A program made the position numbers and the translations under genes. Positions 6,505 through 13,108 of a DNA stretch of 16,208 bases are shown here, piece by piece (the stretch's first letter is position 1; the number at the start of each line of letters is the position of its first letter). A model generated the notes under the pieces. The model ran no database searches. It saw nothing but the letters and a program-made list of their open reading frames with translations, and was not told where the DNA came from. Origin of the DNA: Spirochaetaceae bacterium (GTDB lineage Bacteria > Spirochaetota > Spirochaetia > SZUA-6 > Bin103); assembly GCA_028818385.1 (NCBI GenBank), contig JAPPNY010000210.1, forward strand, positions 159,033 through 175,240. Reading direction: 5' to 3'.

Positions 6505-6627
6505 TCATCGGGGGGTTGACACCTGTGTCGCGATGTGGTTTGGTACAGTTCCATGACTGCTGAACGAGTTCCCTGCGACTCCGTGAGGAGCCGTCCGGCA
6601 GGTGCTGACAATTGTAGTTGTCGTCAC
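6505..6627 (-). CDS. Possible 40-residue small protein with strong ribosome binding site
   Basis: A GTG at 6627 on the minus strand is preceded at six bases by GGAGGAGGG (6642-6634), the strongest Shine-Dalgarno-like run in this part of the window. The frame runs 40 codons and begins VTTTIVSTCRTAPHGVAGNS. It lies downstream of the RnfD-like gene and overlaps site 2. The Ser/Thr-rich product resembles no family I know, has no signal peptide, and could be chance. It is listed because the initiation signal is unusually good. Confidence 0.22.
   Translation of the reverse strand: MTTTTIVSTCRTAPHGVAGNSFSSHGTVPNHIATQVSTPR
6516..6549 (+). promoter_or_regulatory. Possible promoter reading rightward out of the integrase segment
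   Basis: A perfect -35 hexamer TTGACA (6516-6521) is followed after 17 bases by a weak TTTGGT (6539-6544), and at 22 bases by TGGTACAGT, which resembles an extended -10 box but is too far. It points toward site 2 and would be antisense to the RnfD-like gene. No good gene on the plus strand follows it in the present arrangement. Confidence 0.3.
6598..6627. repeat. Recombination-site-like repeat, right of the integrase (site 2)
   Basis: GACAA-TTGTAG-TTGTC (6607-6622) is an inverted repeat of 5-bp arms around a 6-bp centre. Extended to 10 bp, GTGCTGACAA and the complement of TTGTCGTCAC agree at 8 of 10 positions. The left flank GCAGGTGCTGACAA repeats 5357-5370 in direct orientation with one mismatch, whereas the centre TTGTAG is the reverse complement of the site 1 centre CTACAA. 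The arm, 6-bp centre and arm plan is that of tyrosine recombinase core sites. Confidence 0.5.
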
Positions 6628-6680
6628 TAAACACCCTCCTCCGTCAGTACGTATCTGGGCAGTCGTGCTCGCTATGCAGT

Positions 6681-8033
6681 TCACGGACGGCTGCGTTCGG
6701 CGGCCTTTTTCAGGCGGTCGATGTCCTGGACGACGGCGTATCGGAGGCGCAGCTCGCGGGCGAACGCGGCGTACGTCCGGATCTCCTCGGCGATGCCCCA
6801 CGGCTCGCATGCGCGCCGATGGCGCTCGCAGTACAGCCGCTTCTCCTGCACCAGCGGGACGGACTTCCAGACCTCCGGGGAGGCGATGGGGGGCAGACGG
6901 TCCTGCAGGTAGTACTCGGCCGACCGGTACTGCAGCTTCAGGGTCGGCAGGATGAGCAGGAACAGTCCGGCGTAGGCGGCGATGAAGGCCGCCCGGTCGA
7001 ACCGGAACGACATCGTGACCGCCCGACCGGCCTTCTCGAAGAGTGGCACCAGCAGGTTCACCAGCGGGACCGTGAGGATCTTGTCGTAGTACGGCGGCAG
7101 CTCCAGCACGCGCAGCCCGAGGTAGCAGCACCAGATGGCCGCGCCCCAGGTGAGCCCGAACAGGAGCTTGCCGACAGGAGTCCGGGGCGAAGTCGCGGGA
7201 TCGGTGGCCAGCAGGTTCAGACCCAGGAAGACGCTGATGTGGAAGATGTTGAACAGCGGCCACGCGCCCAGCAGCAGGGTGCCGCCGTAGTGGATGAGGG
7301 CGAGCGCCAGCACCGCGCCGAACGTGACCAGGGTGGTGGCGAAGAAGATCTGCAACAGGATGCCGAAGACGAACATCAGCTCGAAGAAGCTCGGCGGCAG
7401 CTCGAAGGCCAGGATGTGATTGATGCCCGTGGTCGCCGTGGTCGTGTCCGTGATCATCAGAAACAGGCCGGCCGCGGCCAGGACGATCGCCGACGGATTG
7501 AAGACGTGCGATGAGCGGCCGTCCCGGCGCCAGCGCACGAACTCGCGGGTGGCCAGGGCGCCGGCCACCAGCAGGAGCTGGCCGAAGAAGTACTCGGGCT
7601 CGAACCAGAGGAACAGGTTGATGCTGCCCACCACCGGCAGGGGTCCGAAGCCGGCCCGCCACTTCCTGCCCCGCGACCACGGCAGGAGCATCTCCAGCGC
7701 GTAGAAGACGACGACCTGGATCGCGATGAGCGGCAGGTGCTCCCGGACCGCCGGGTAGTAGAACCCCAGGTACAGGTAGTGGCATGCCTGCACGGCGGCC
7801 TGGAAGTAGTGAGGCAGCCTGACGTTGCGCTCGATCTCCAGCGCCGGGCCGCGGCGCCGCGCCCTGAGGAGCACGACCGCCTGCCAGCAGACGATGCCTG
7901 CGCATACGGGGACGAGCGCGGCCACGACGCCGCGTTCGCCCGACAGCGCGGCCCAAATCAAGGCGCCTGCCAGCAGGACGTCGACCAGCACCGTCCAGCG
8001 GACCACGGCAGCCGTCAGGGCGGGTCGCGTCAT
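6681..8033 (-). CDS. Stand-alone RnfD/NqrB-family integral membrane protein
   Basis: A 450-residue protein with about ten hydrophobic segments, of the NQR2/RnfD/RnfE membrane family. Diagnostic stretches are SSHVFNPSAIVLAAAGLFLM (175-194) and NLLATDPATSPRTPVGKLLF (273-292), the NPSA and TDPxTSP motifs of RnfD and NqrB. In those complexes the subunit binds flavin and takes part in ion-coupled electron transfer. Here the Ser-Gly-Ala-Thr flavinylation motif is not seen, and no other Rnf or Nqr gene is nearby, so a complete pump is unlikely from this locus. A cytosolic tail (370-450) follows the last membrane helix and has CERHRRACEPWG. Related stand-alone RnfD-like proteins include the UnbU type of enediyne clusters, named here only as an alternative. 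The ATG at 8033 has no good ribosome binding site. A terminator-like hairpin separates it from the ABC genes upstream. Confidence 0.75.
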   Translation of the reverse strand: MTRPALTAAVVRWTVLVDVLLAGALIWAALSGERGVVAALVPVCAGIVCWQAVVLLRARRRGPALEIERNVRLPHYFQAAVQACHYLYLGFYYPAVREHLPLIAIQVVVFYALEMLLPWSRGRKWRAGFGPLPVVGSINLFLWFEPEYFFGQLLLVAGALATREFVRWRRDGRSSHVFNPSAIVLAAAGLFLMITDTTTATTGINHILAFELPPSFFELMFVFGILLQIFFATTLVTFGAVLALALIHYGGTLLLGAWPLFNIFHISVFLGLNLLATDPATSPRTPVGKLLFGLTWGAAIWCCYLGLRVLELPPYYDKILTVPLVNLLVPLFEKAGRAVTMSFRFDRAAFIAAYAGLFLLILPTLKLQYRSAEYYLQDRLPPIASPEVWKSVPLVQEKRLYCERHRRACEPWGIAEEIRTYAAFARELRLRYAVVQDIDRLKKAAERSRP

Positions 8034-8050
8034 TTCAGGTTAATAAGGAA

Positions 8051-8082
8051 GGCCGCCGGACCGGCATAGCCGGCCGACGGCC
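8051..8082 (-). terminator. Terminator-like hairpin after the sugar-binding protein gene
   Basis: On the minus strand GGCCGTCGGCCGGC, loop TAT and GCCGGTCCGGCGGCC form a stem of about 14 pairs with one mismatch and one bulge, followed by TTCCTTATTAA. It starts 37 bases past the stop of the binding protein gene and ends 17 bases before the ATG of the RnfD-like gene. The T-tract is imperfect, so it may attenuate rather than end transcription. Confidence 0.5.
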
Positions 8083-8119
8083 CGATGACGCTCAACGCGT
8101 CTGCCGAGTGCTACGGGAT

Positions 8120-9628
8120 TTACTTCGTCCGCGCGTAGGCGGCGTTGTAGATGTCCTCGAGCTGCTTGACTCCGATGCGCTCCAACTGCGCCGTGAAGTC
8201 GCCCCACTCGCTCATCGCGCGGCTGCCGCGGATGAAGGTGGCGGCGCCCTCCAGGGCGGCGGCGTCGGCGTCGGCCTTGATCTGCTTGATCTGGTCCAGC
8301 TCGTCAGCGGTGAAGGTGAGCACCGGCTCCGGCGGCCGCACCGAGTCGTTGCTGATGTAGAAGTCCGCTACCTCGTCGGTGAAGACCTTCTCCGGCACGC
8401 TGCCGGCCTTGCTCGGGTTCAGCTCCCACAGGGAGTGCACGACGTTGTAGCGGAAGAAGTGGAAGCCCTGCTCCCACATCCACTCCGTGCGCTGCCCCTC
8501 CGGGAAGTGGGCGTAGTAGCCGTAGCCCAGGTCGTCCAGCTCGCTGGTCACGCCGACCTCGCCGAAGTAGATGTAGTAGACGCCTTCGTCGCTGTAGAGC
8601 CAGTCGATCAGCGCGGCCGCGTTCTCGGCGACCTCGGTCTTGGCGCCGAGCGTCCACCTGGCCGCGTCCAGCACCCGCGGATTCTGAATCGTCGACCAGT
8701 AGCGCGTGCCGTTGAACTCCGGCGCCAGGATCGGGATCCACCAGGTGTTGGGGTCCGCGCGGTCGGTGCCCTGCCAGGTGATCTGGCTGTACGGGCCGGT
8801 CGTGAAGTAGGCCTTGCCCTGCGACATGATCTCGCGCCACGGATCCTCGCCCATGGACATGAAGTCGGGATGCATGACCCCGTCGGCCCAGGCCTGCCTG
8901 AGGATCTCGATCATGCCGCGGTAGTTGTCCTCAAGCTCGCCGTAGGTCCAGCGGTCGGTCTCCGGATTGAGGTACACGGAGTGGTTGGTGCCGAACATCA
9001 CGTGGTAGCCGTCGCGGATCCCGCGGCGGGTGACCCACGGATGGTTCTCCGGCCACCGGGCCTTGAACTGGCCCAGCACGTCCAGCAGGTCCTGCATGGT
9101 CTGGATGTCCGCCCGCGGATCGACGCCCAGTTCGTGCACGGCCGGCGAGATCGACGGCGCGCGGCGGAGCTGCGTGTAGTTGTACACCGACGTGGTCGCG
9201 TACTGGTGGCCGTCGGGGGCGGTCATGGCGCCGTCGTACTCCGGGTACTTCTCCCGCCAGGTGCTCAGGTTGGGCATCATGTCGAACAGGGTGTCGATCG
9301 CGTACAGCGCGCCCTTGGTGCCGAAGTCCATGGCCTCCAGGCGATTGAAGCTGTTCCACATCATGTCGGGCAGGTCGCCGCTCGCGACCAGGGTCTTGGC
9401 CTTCTGCCGGTCACCGGTGACCAGCTCGATCTCGGCGCCGGCGACCTCCGCGAACTTCGCAAGGACGAGGGTCTCCGGCGACCAGTTGGGATTGCGGTCC
9501 CAGTAGTTCGCGTAGATCTGCATCGTCGGCGGACCCGTCGCCATGCCCTCCTCTTCGCCGGATCCGAACACCGGCGTCACGGACAGGGCCAGAATCGCCG
9601 CGGCGGCGATCAGCGAGGTTGTCTTCAT
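8120..9628 (-). CDS. ABC transporter substrate-binding protein, LipO/YtcQ-like (sugar type)
   Basis: This 502-residue extracellular solute receptor works with the two permeases encoded just upstream. I chose the ATG at 9628 for the near-perfect AAGGAGG seven bases before it and the resulting signal peptide MKTTSLIAAAAILALSVTPV followed by FGSGEEEG, a tail typical of spirochaete binding proteins. No lipobox Cys is seen. The mature part has the family 1 pattern: MQIYANYWDRNPNWSPETLV, then TGDRQKAKTLVASGDLPDMM, where the SGDLPD turn is usual for LipO-type receptors. LplB/LplC-type partners usually point to oligosaccharides, often from complex glycans; the actual ligand is unknown. It follows the LplC-like permease by 74 bases, a gap that holds a 19-bp palindrome. 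In-frame sequence upstream to 9781 overlaps the permease and is not a start. Confidence 0.9.
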   Translation of the reverse strand: MKTTSLIAAAAILALSVTPVFGSGEEEGMATGPPTMQIYANYWDRNPNWSPETLVLAKFAEVAGAEIELVTGDRQKAKTLVASGDLPDMMWNSFNRLEAMDFGTKGALYAIDTLFDMMPNLSTWREKYPEYDGAMTAPDGHQYATTSVYNYTQLRRAPSISPAVHELGVDPRADIQTMQDLLDVLGQFKARWPENHPWVTRRGIRDGYHVMFGTNHSVYLNPETDRWTYGELEDNYRGMIEILRQAWADGVMHPDFMSMGEDPWREIMSQGKAYFTTGPYSQITWQGTDRADPNTWWIPILAPEFNGTRYWSTIQNPRVLDAARWTLGAKTEVAENAAALIDWLYSDEGVYYIYFGEVGVTSELDDLGYGYYAHFPEGQRTEWMWEQGFHFFRYNVVHSLWELNPSKAGSVPEKVFTDEVADFYISNDSVRPPEPVLTFTADELDQIKQIKADADAAALEGAATFIRGSRAMSEWGDFTAQLERIGVKQLEDIYNAAYARTK

Positions 9629-9663
9629 CACGTGCCTCCTTCTGCGCTCCCGCGCAGGTCTGG

Positions 9664-9682
9664 TACGCCGAGCCTCGGCGTA
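9664..9682. promoter_or_regulatory. Perfect 19-bp palindrome between permease and binding protein genes
   Basis: TACGCCGAG and CTCGGCGTA are exact inverted arms around one base. The minus strand also carries a perfect TTGACA (9699-9694) twelve bases before it, but no -10 box at the right distance. It could be an operator for an internal promoter or an RNA stem that protects the binding protein mRNA, which is usually made in excess over permease mRNA. Confidence 0.55.
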
Positions 9683-9702
9683 TTCGATAACGGTGTCAAC
9701 GG

Positions 9703-10620
9703 TCAGTCCTTGACCGACCCGACCAGGATCCCCTTCACGAAGTACTTCTGCACGAACGGGTAGGCGACGATGATCGGCCACACCGTGACCACGACCGCCG
9801 CGAACTTGAAGGACTTGAAGAAGCCGACGGCGACGAACCCCGGCACGCCCTGGTCGTCCCAGAGCTGGGCCATGCCGCCCCCTGAGTACTTGCCGATCTC
9901 GCCTTCCAGGACGATGCGCCGGAGGATAAGGGTCAGCGGGTGCTTGTCGCGGTCGTTGAGGTAGATCAGCGGCAGGAAGAAGTTGTTCCAGCTCCCGACG
10001 ACCGCGAACAGGCCGATGGTGGCCAGGATCGGCTTGATCAGGGGCAGCACGAGCGACACGTAGATCTGCAGGTGGTTGGCGCCGTCGATCAGCGCCGCCT
10101 CCTGCAGCTCGCGGGTGACGACGGTGCGGATGTTGGCGCGCATCACCAGGATGTACCAGGCGCTGAGGCTGGGCAGCAGGATGACGATCAGCCGGGTGTC
10201 CACCAGTCCGAGCTGGTTGACCAGCAGGTACGTGGGGATGAAGTACCCGGGCAGGAATAGGGTCAGCACGATGAACACGATCAGCGCCTTGCGGAACGGC
10301 AGCGTACGCTGCTCCAGCACGTAGGCGGCCAGGCTGGTGACCACCAGCGTGACGGTGGCCGTGCCGAGCGCGTAGATGATGCTGTTCATGTAGCTGGTCA
10401 GGATGTTCGTGGCGCCGAGCAGGACGTTGTACGCCGTGGCCTGCAGCGGGCCGACCGGCAGCAGCTTGACCCGGTTGAAGGTGATCGCCTCGAAGTCGCT
10501 CACCGACACCGAGATGACGAACACGAACGGGTACACCATGGAGATCATCAGCAGGATGATCGCCGCGTGGTTCGCCACGTCGAACGCTATCGAGCCGGGC
10601 GTCGCCTTGTACTTGATCAT
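9703..10620 (-). CDS. Carbohydrate ABC transporter permease, LplC/YtcP-like
   Basis: Inner-membrane permease of the MalG side of the carbohydrate uptake type 1 family, 305 residues with six predicted membrane helices. The cytoplasmic EAA loop that contacts the ATPase is at about 174-197: EAALIDGANHLQIYVSLVLP. The C-terminus ends in AYPFVQKYFVKGILVGSVKD, very typical of LplC/YtcP proteins, where the YFVKG-x-GSVK tail is conserved. It starts 13 bases after the LplB-like gene stops, so both are cotranscribed. A GAGG lies 12 bases before the ATG. Its receptor is the binding protein ending at 8120. No ATPase gene is present in the operon, as is common for systems served by a shared MsmX-type ATPase. 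Confidence 0.94.
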   Translation of the reverse strand: MIKYKATPGSIAFDVANHAAIILLMISMVYPFVFVISVSVSDFEAITFNRVKLLPVGPLQATAYNVLLGATNILTSYMNSIIYALGTATVTLVVTSLAAYVLEQRTLPFRKALIVFIVLTLFLPGYFIPTYLLVNQLGLVDTRLIVILLPSLSAWYILVMRANIRTVVTRELQEAALIDGANHLQIYVSLVLPLIKPILATIGLFAVVGSWNNFFLPLIYLNDRDKHPLTLILRRIVLEGEIGKYSGGGMAQLWDDQGVPGFVAVGFFKSFKFAAVVVTVWPIIVAYPFVQKYFVKGILVGSVKD

Positions 10621-10633
10621 CGGCCCGCCGACC

Positions 10634-11617
10634 TCACCACAGCCCGTGCTCGTTGACCAGCCGGCTCAGGTAGTTGGCGCCCGCCACCAGCAGCAGCCCG
10701 ACGATGGCGTTGAACAGCTCCACGGCACTCGCAAACGCGAAGTCCAGGCCGATGATGCCGCGCCGGTAGACGTAGATCGCGAACACGTCGGAGGTGCTCA
10801 TGTTCGCCGGGTTCTGCATCAGGAACGCCTTGTCGAAGCCGACCTCGATGATGTTCTGCATGCCCAGGATCAACAGGATGGTGATCGTCGGGGCGATGCC
10901 CGGCAGCGTCACGTGCCAGGCGCGGCGCACGCGGTTGGCGCCGTCCAGGTAGGCGGACTCGTACAGCTCCGGGTTGACCCCGCCCAGGGCGGCCAGGTAG
11001 AGGATCGACCCCCAGCCGATCCCCTGCCAGATGCCGGAGCCGATGTACAGCGGCCGGAACCAGCGCGGATCATGCTGAAAGTCGATGGGATCGAGCCTGA
11101 AGAGGCCGAGGAAGTCGTTGATGTACCCGTCGTGGGAGAACCAGGAGTACATCAGGCCGACCACCACCACCACGGAGATGAAGTGGGGCAGATAGGTAAT
11201 GGTCTGCGCGAACCGCTTGAACGGCTGGCTCCTGATCTCGTTCAGCGACAGCGCCAGCAGGATCGGCATGGGGAAGCCGATCACCATCCCCAGGAAGCCG
11301 AGCAGAAAGGTGTTCCGGACCAGGCGCGGGAAGAAGGCGCCGGAGAGGAAAGAGCCGAACCACTTCAGTCCGACCCAGTCGGACCCGAAGAAGCCGTCGA
11401 CGATGCTGTAGCGCGTGAACGGGATCGTCACCGCGCCGATCGCCGGGATGTACTTGAACAGCAGGAAGCCCAGGATCGCCGGCGCGATCATGGCGTAGAG
11501 CATCCAGTTGCGGCGCACGCGCGCCCACAGATCTCGATTGGGGTCGGCGACGGCGCGCGCAGGGGCGGTCGTGGGCGTCGATGGCGCCGAGCCCGCAACC
11601 TGACTCTGCTCGCTCAT
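10634..11617 (-). CDS. Carbohydrate ABC transporter permease, LplB-like
   Basis: Partner permease of the MalF side, 327 residues. A polar Ala/Thr/Pro-rich cytoplasmic N-terminus of about 36 residues precedes six membrane helices, beginning at NWMLYAMIAPAILGFLLFKY. The EAA loop is at 220-243: ESAYLDGANRVRRAWHVTLP. The end of the protein, YLSRLVNEHGLW, matches the usual LplB tail (N-x-x-G-LW). The region where a ribosome binding site is expected (11618-11629) is instead an inverted repeat, GGTAC-CC-GTACC, touching the ATG, with only a weak GGG. The gene begins 45 bases after the unknown gene ending at 11663. It forms the pore with the next gene for uptake of a saccharide-type ligand. Confidence 0.94.
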   Translation of the reverse strand: MSEQSQVAGSAPSTPTTAPARAVADPNRDLWARVRRNWMLYAMIAPAILGFLLFKYIPAIGAVTIPFTRYSIVDGFFGSDWVGLKWFGSFLSGAFFPRLVRNTFLLGFLGMVIGFPMPILLALSLNEIRSQPFKRFAQTITYLPHFISVVVVVGLMYSWFSHDGYINDFLGLFRLDPIDFQHDPRWFRPLYIGSGIWQGIGWGSILYLAALGGVNPELYESAYLDGANRVRRAWHVTLPGIAPTITILLILGMQNIIEVGFDKAFLMQNPANMSTSDVFAIYVYRRGIIGLDFAFASAVELFNAIVGLLLVAGANYLSRLVNEHGLW

Positions 11618-11662
11618 GGTACCCGTACCGTTTGGATTTGCTACTACGCGAGCGCCTTCCGG

Positions 11663-12520
11663 TCAACCGGCCGGGCCCTGCGCGCGCGGCGGTATCCCGA
11701 ACAGCCGGTTGGTCGCCGGGCGCGAGAACGGGGCGGAGAAGTGGAGCACGGACACGTCAGCGTGCGGCCGGGCAAGCGCCGTGGGCCGTTCCAGGACGAA
11801 GTCGGCGGCGTCCGGCTGGCGGCTGGCGACGGCGATGAAGCCGAGGGAGAAACAGGCCACCGGCGGGTCGTGCCGGCGCGACAGATCGGGCACGCCGATC
11901 GGACCGGTGTCGGTCTGCCACACGCTGCCGTCGCCGGCGGCGGGGTACCCCGCCCGGCTGACGTTCATGGTCTTCACCGGGTACTCGATCACCGCGCGCG
12001 TGCCCGTGCCGGCATCGGCGATCTCGGTCTGCGCGACGATACCGTGGCCGGCATCCGTGGCGGCCGCGACGGCAGCGAAATCGCTGACCGGGATCTCGTA
12101 TGCGCCTGTGGCCGGGGTGAGCTGCAGGCGCAGCGGTCCCCACATGCGGCTGGTGTCCGCACGCACCTCCCGGTAGCGGCCGGGCGCCCCGGCGGGGTTC
12201 GACGCATCGGGGAGCGCGCGGCGGAAGATCACGGCGCTGCCGCTGCCGACGATCCAGGTGAAGTCGTAGTTGGGGTCCAGGAACAGGGTGCGCGCCCCGG
12301 CGCGGAAGCCCATCGGGCCGTACTGCTTGCGGACGCCGTAGGTGTCCTCGCCCTTGCAGGAGGCTCCCAGGTAGTAGGGGATGCCGGTCCCGTGCGGGCC
12401 GCCTGCGAGCAGGATGCGGCTTTCGATGAGGACGCGCACCGAGTCGCGCGGACGATCGTACGGCCACAGGTAGGAGCATCCGTAGTCCAGGCACTCGACG
12501 CCGTCGGCAGCAGCGAACAT
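11663..12520 (-). CDS. Hypothetical protein leading the sugar ABC operon
   Basis: A 285-residue protein that I cannot assign to a family. The ATG at 12520 is preferred because GGAG stands three bases upstream and coding-like sequence starts there (MFAAADGVECLDYGCSYLWP). The frame is open to 12775, but that part is Cys/Arg-rich noise overlapping the divergent gene. The composition is that of a beta-rich soluble enzyme or binding domain: aromatic residues, Gly turns (RILLAGGPHGTGIPYYLGAS) and repeated short strands (RYREVRADTSRMWGPLRLQL). No signal peptide is visible. Its place as first gene before two LplB/LplC-type permeases suggests a role in the handling of the imported ligand. Glycan-acting enzymes often occupy this slot, but no catalytic motif is recognised, so this remains inference. 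Confidence 0.7.
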   Translation of the reverse strand: MFAAADGVECLDYGCSYLWPYDRPRDSVRVLIESRILLAGGPHGTGIPYYLGASCKGEDTYGVRKQYGPMGFRAGARTLFLDPNYDFTWIVGSGSAVIFRRALPDASNPAGAPGRYREVRADTSRMWGPLRLQLTPATGAYEIPVSDFAAVAAATDAGHGIVAQTEIADAGTGTRAVIEYPVKTMNVSRAGYPAAGDGSVWQTDTGPIGVPDLSRRHDPPVACFSLGFIAVASRQPDAADFVLERPTALARPHADVSVLHFSAPFSRPATNRLFGIPPRAQGPAG

Positions 12521-12602
12521 GGGCTCCGTCCCATGCTGAAGCGAGTCGTGCCGCGGCCTCAAGCCACGACCTGCCACACCTCGCTCGCGACGCGTTAGCT
12601 GG

Positions 12603-12619
12603 TTGACACATGGATGTGT
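12603..12619 (+). promoter_or_regulatory. Possible -35 box with overlapping operator for the RHH gene
   Basis: TTGACA (12603-12608) overlaps the inverted repeat ACACAT-GG-ATGTGT (12606-12619). Ribbon-helix-helix antitoxins repress themselves through short palindromes at their promoter, so this arrangement is what one would expect 20 bases before the ATG at 12640. The -10 region (TGTTTC at 17 bases) is poor. This arrangement argues against translation from the ATG at 12610, which lies inside the palindrome. Confidence 0.4.
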
Positions 12620-12639
12620 TAGGGGTGTTTCTCTGGTCC

Positions 12640-12957
12640 ATGGGTGAACGGCTGTATCGCACCCAGATCCTGCTTCGTCCCGAGCAGCACAGCAGGCTGG
12701 TGCGCATCTCCCGGGAAGAGGGAACGAGCATCTCGCACGTTGCCCGCACGCTGATCGACGAAGCGCTGGTCGCACATCCGATCGCAGCCTGGGCGGCGCG
12801 GGAGCCGACTCTCGGCCATCTGCGGGCTCTCAGAGAGTCCATCCAGGCTGCCAACGGCATGATCACCGTCGACTTGGTCGGTGAAGCACGAGCCGGCTCG
12901 TCGACGAAGGAATCCTCGACGACCCGCCGGTGGAGTTGCTCGATGGAGAGATCGTAG
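12640..12957 (+). CDS. Ribbon-helix-helix (CopG-type) antitoxin-like protein, disrupted C-terminus
   Basis: The first 45 residues, with RLYRTQILLRPEQHSRLVRI and SREEGTSISHVARTLIDEAL, fit the ribbon-helix-helix fold: a short beta strand (YRTQILL) and two helices, as in CopG-type antitoxins that bind DNA as dimers. The next 40 residues (RALRESIQAANGMITVDLVG) look like the usual toxin-binding tail. After about residue 82 (12885) the sequence becomes Ser/Arg-rich (SSTKESSTTRRWSCSM), because the frame runs across a Uma2-like remnant read in another frame. The native end was therefore probably lost by deletion. No PIN or other toxin follows. I start at 12640 because the earlier ATG at 12610 lies in the promoter palindrome. 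The DNA-binding half may still work. Confidence 0.65.
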   Translation: MGERLYRTQILLRPEQHSRLVRISREEGTSISHVARTLIDEALVAHPIAAWAAREPTLGHLRALRESIQAANGMITVDLVGEARAGSSTKESSTTRRWSCSMERS

Positions 12958-13070
12958 TCATGGCGCCCGAAGGCGAGCCCCGCGCATACGGTAGCGACGA
13001 GGCTGGAGAATATCTCATTCACCCGCTGGCTTTCCCCGCCATCGCCGTCTCCGTGCCCCGGCTGCTGTGA
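12885..13070 (+). pseudogene. Uma2-family endonuclease remnant, internally deleted
   Basis: In the frame ending with TGA at 13068-13070 the sequence reads RLVDEGILDDPPVELLDGEI then VVMAPEGEPRAYGSD, matching the N-terminal part of Uma2 (DUF820, PD-(D/E)XK-type) proteins. It then passes at once to EYLIHPLAFPAIAVSVPRLL, which resembles the extreme C-terminus of the same family. About 100 residues between them, including the catalytic P-D and E-x-K strands, are missing. There is no start codon before the match, and the frame is closed by TGA at 12882. It overlaps the end of the antitoxin-like gene in a different frame, so one deletion may have made both scars. Confidence 0.65.
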
Positions 13071-13108
13071 CCGGATAAGGCCACACGCACAGCGTCACAA
13101 CCACTCGC

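Noticed and set aside
6553..6630. 25-codon plus-strand frame after the TTGACA promoter candidate
   Set aside because: No ribosome binding site, starts directly after the putative -10 region, and no recognisable product.
6505..7956. 483-codon minus frame overlapping the RnfD-like gene
   Set aside because: Arg/Pro/Gly-rich out-of-frame shadow; the overlapping frame has membrane helices and RnfD motifs. Only its last 40 codons have an independent start signal, listed separately.
8108..9763. 551-codon plus-strand frame opposite the sugar-binding protein
   Set aside because: Antisense shadow of a clear binding protein gene; composition is His/Val/Arg-rich.
10403..12598. Very long open frame (731 codons) on the plus strand opposite the ABC permeases
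   Set aside because: It is antisense to two unmistakable permeases and an unknown gene, rich in Arg, Gln, Val and His as expected for the complement of GC-biased codons, and has no family features.
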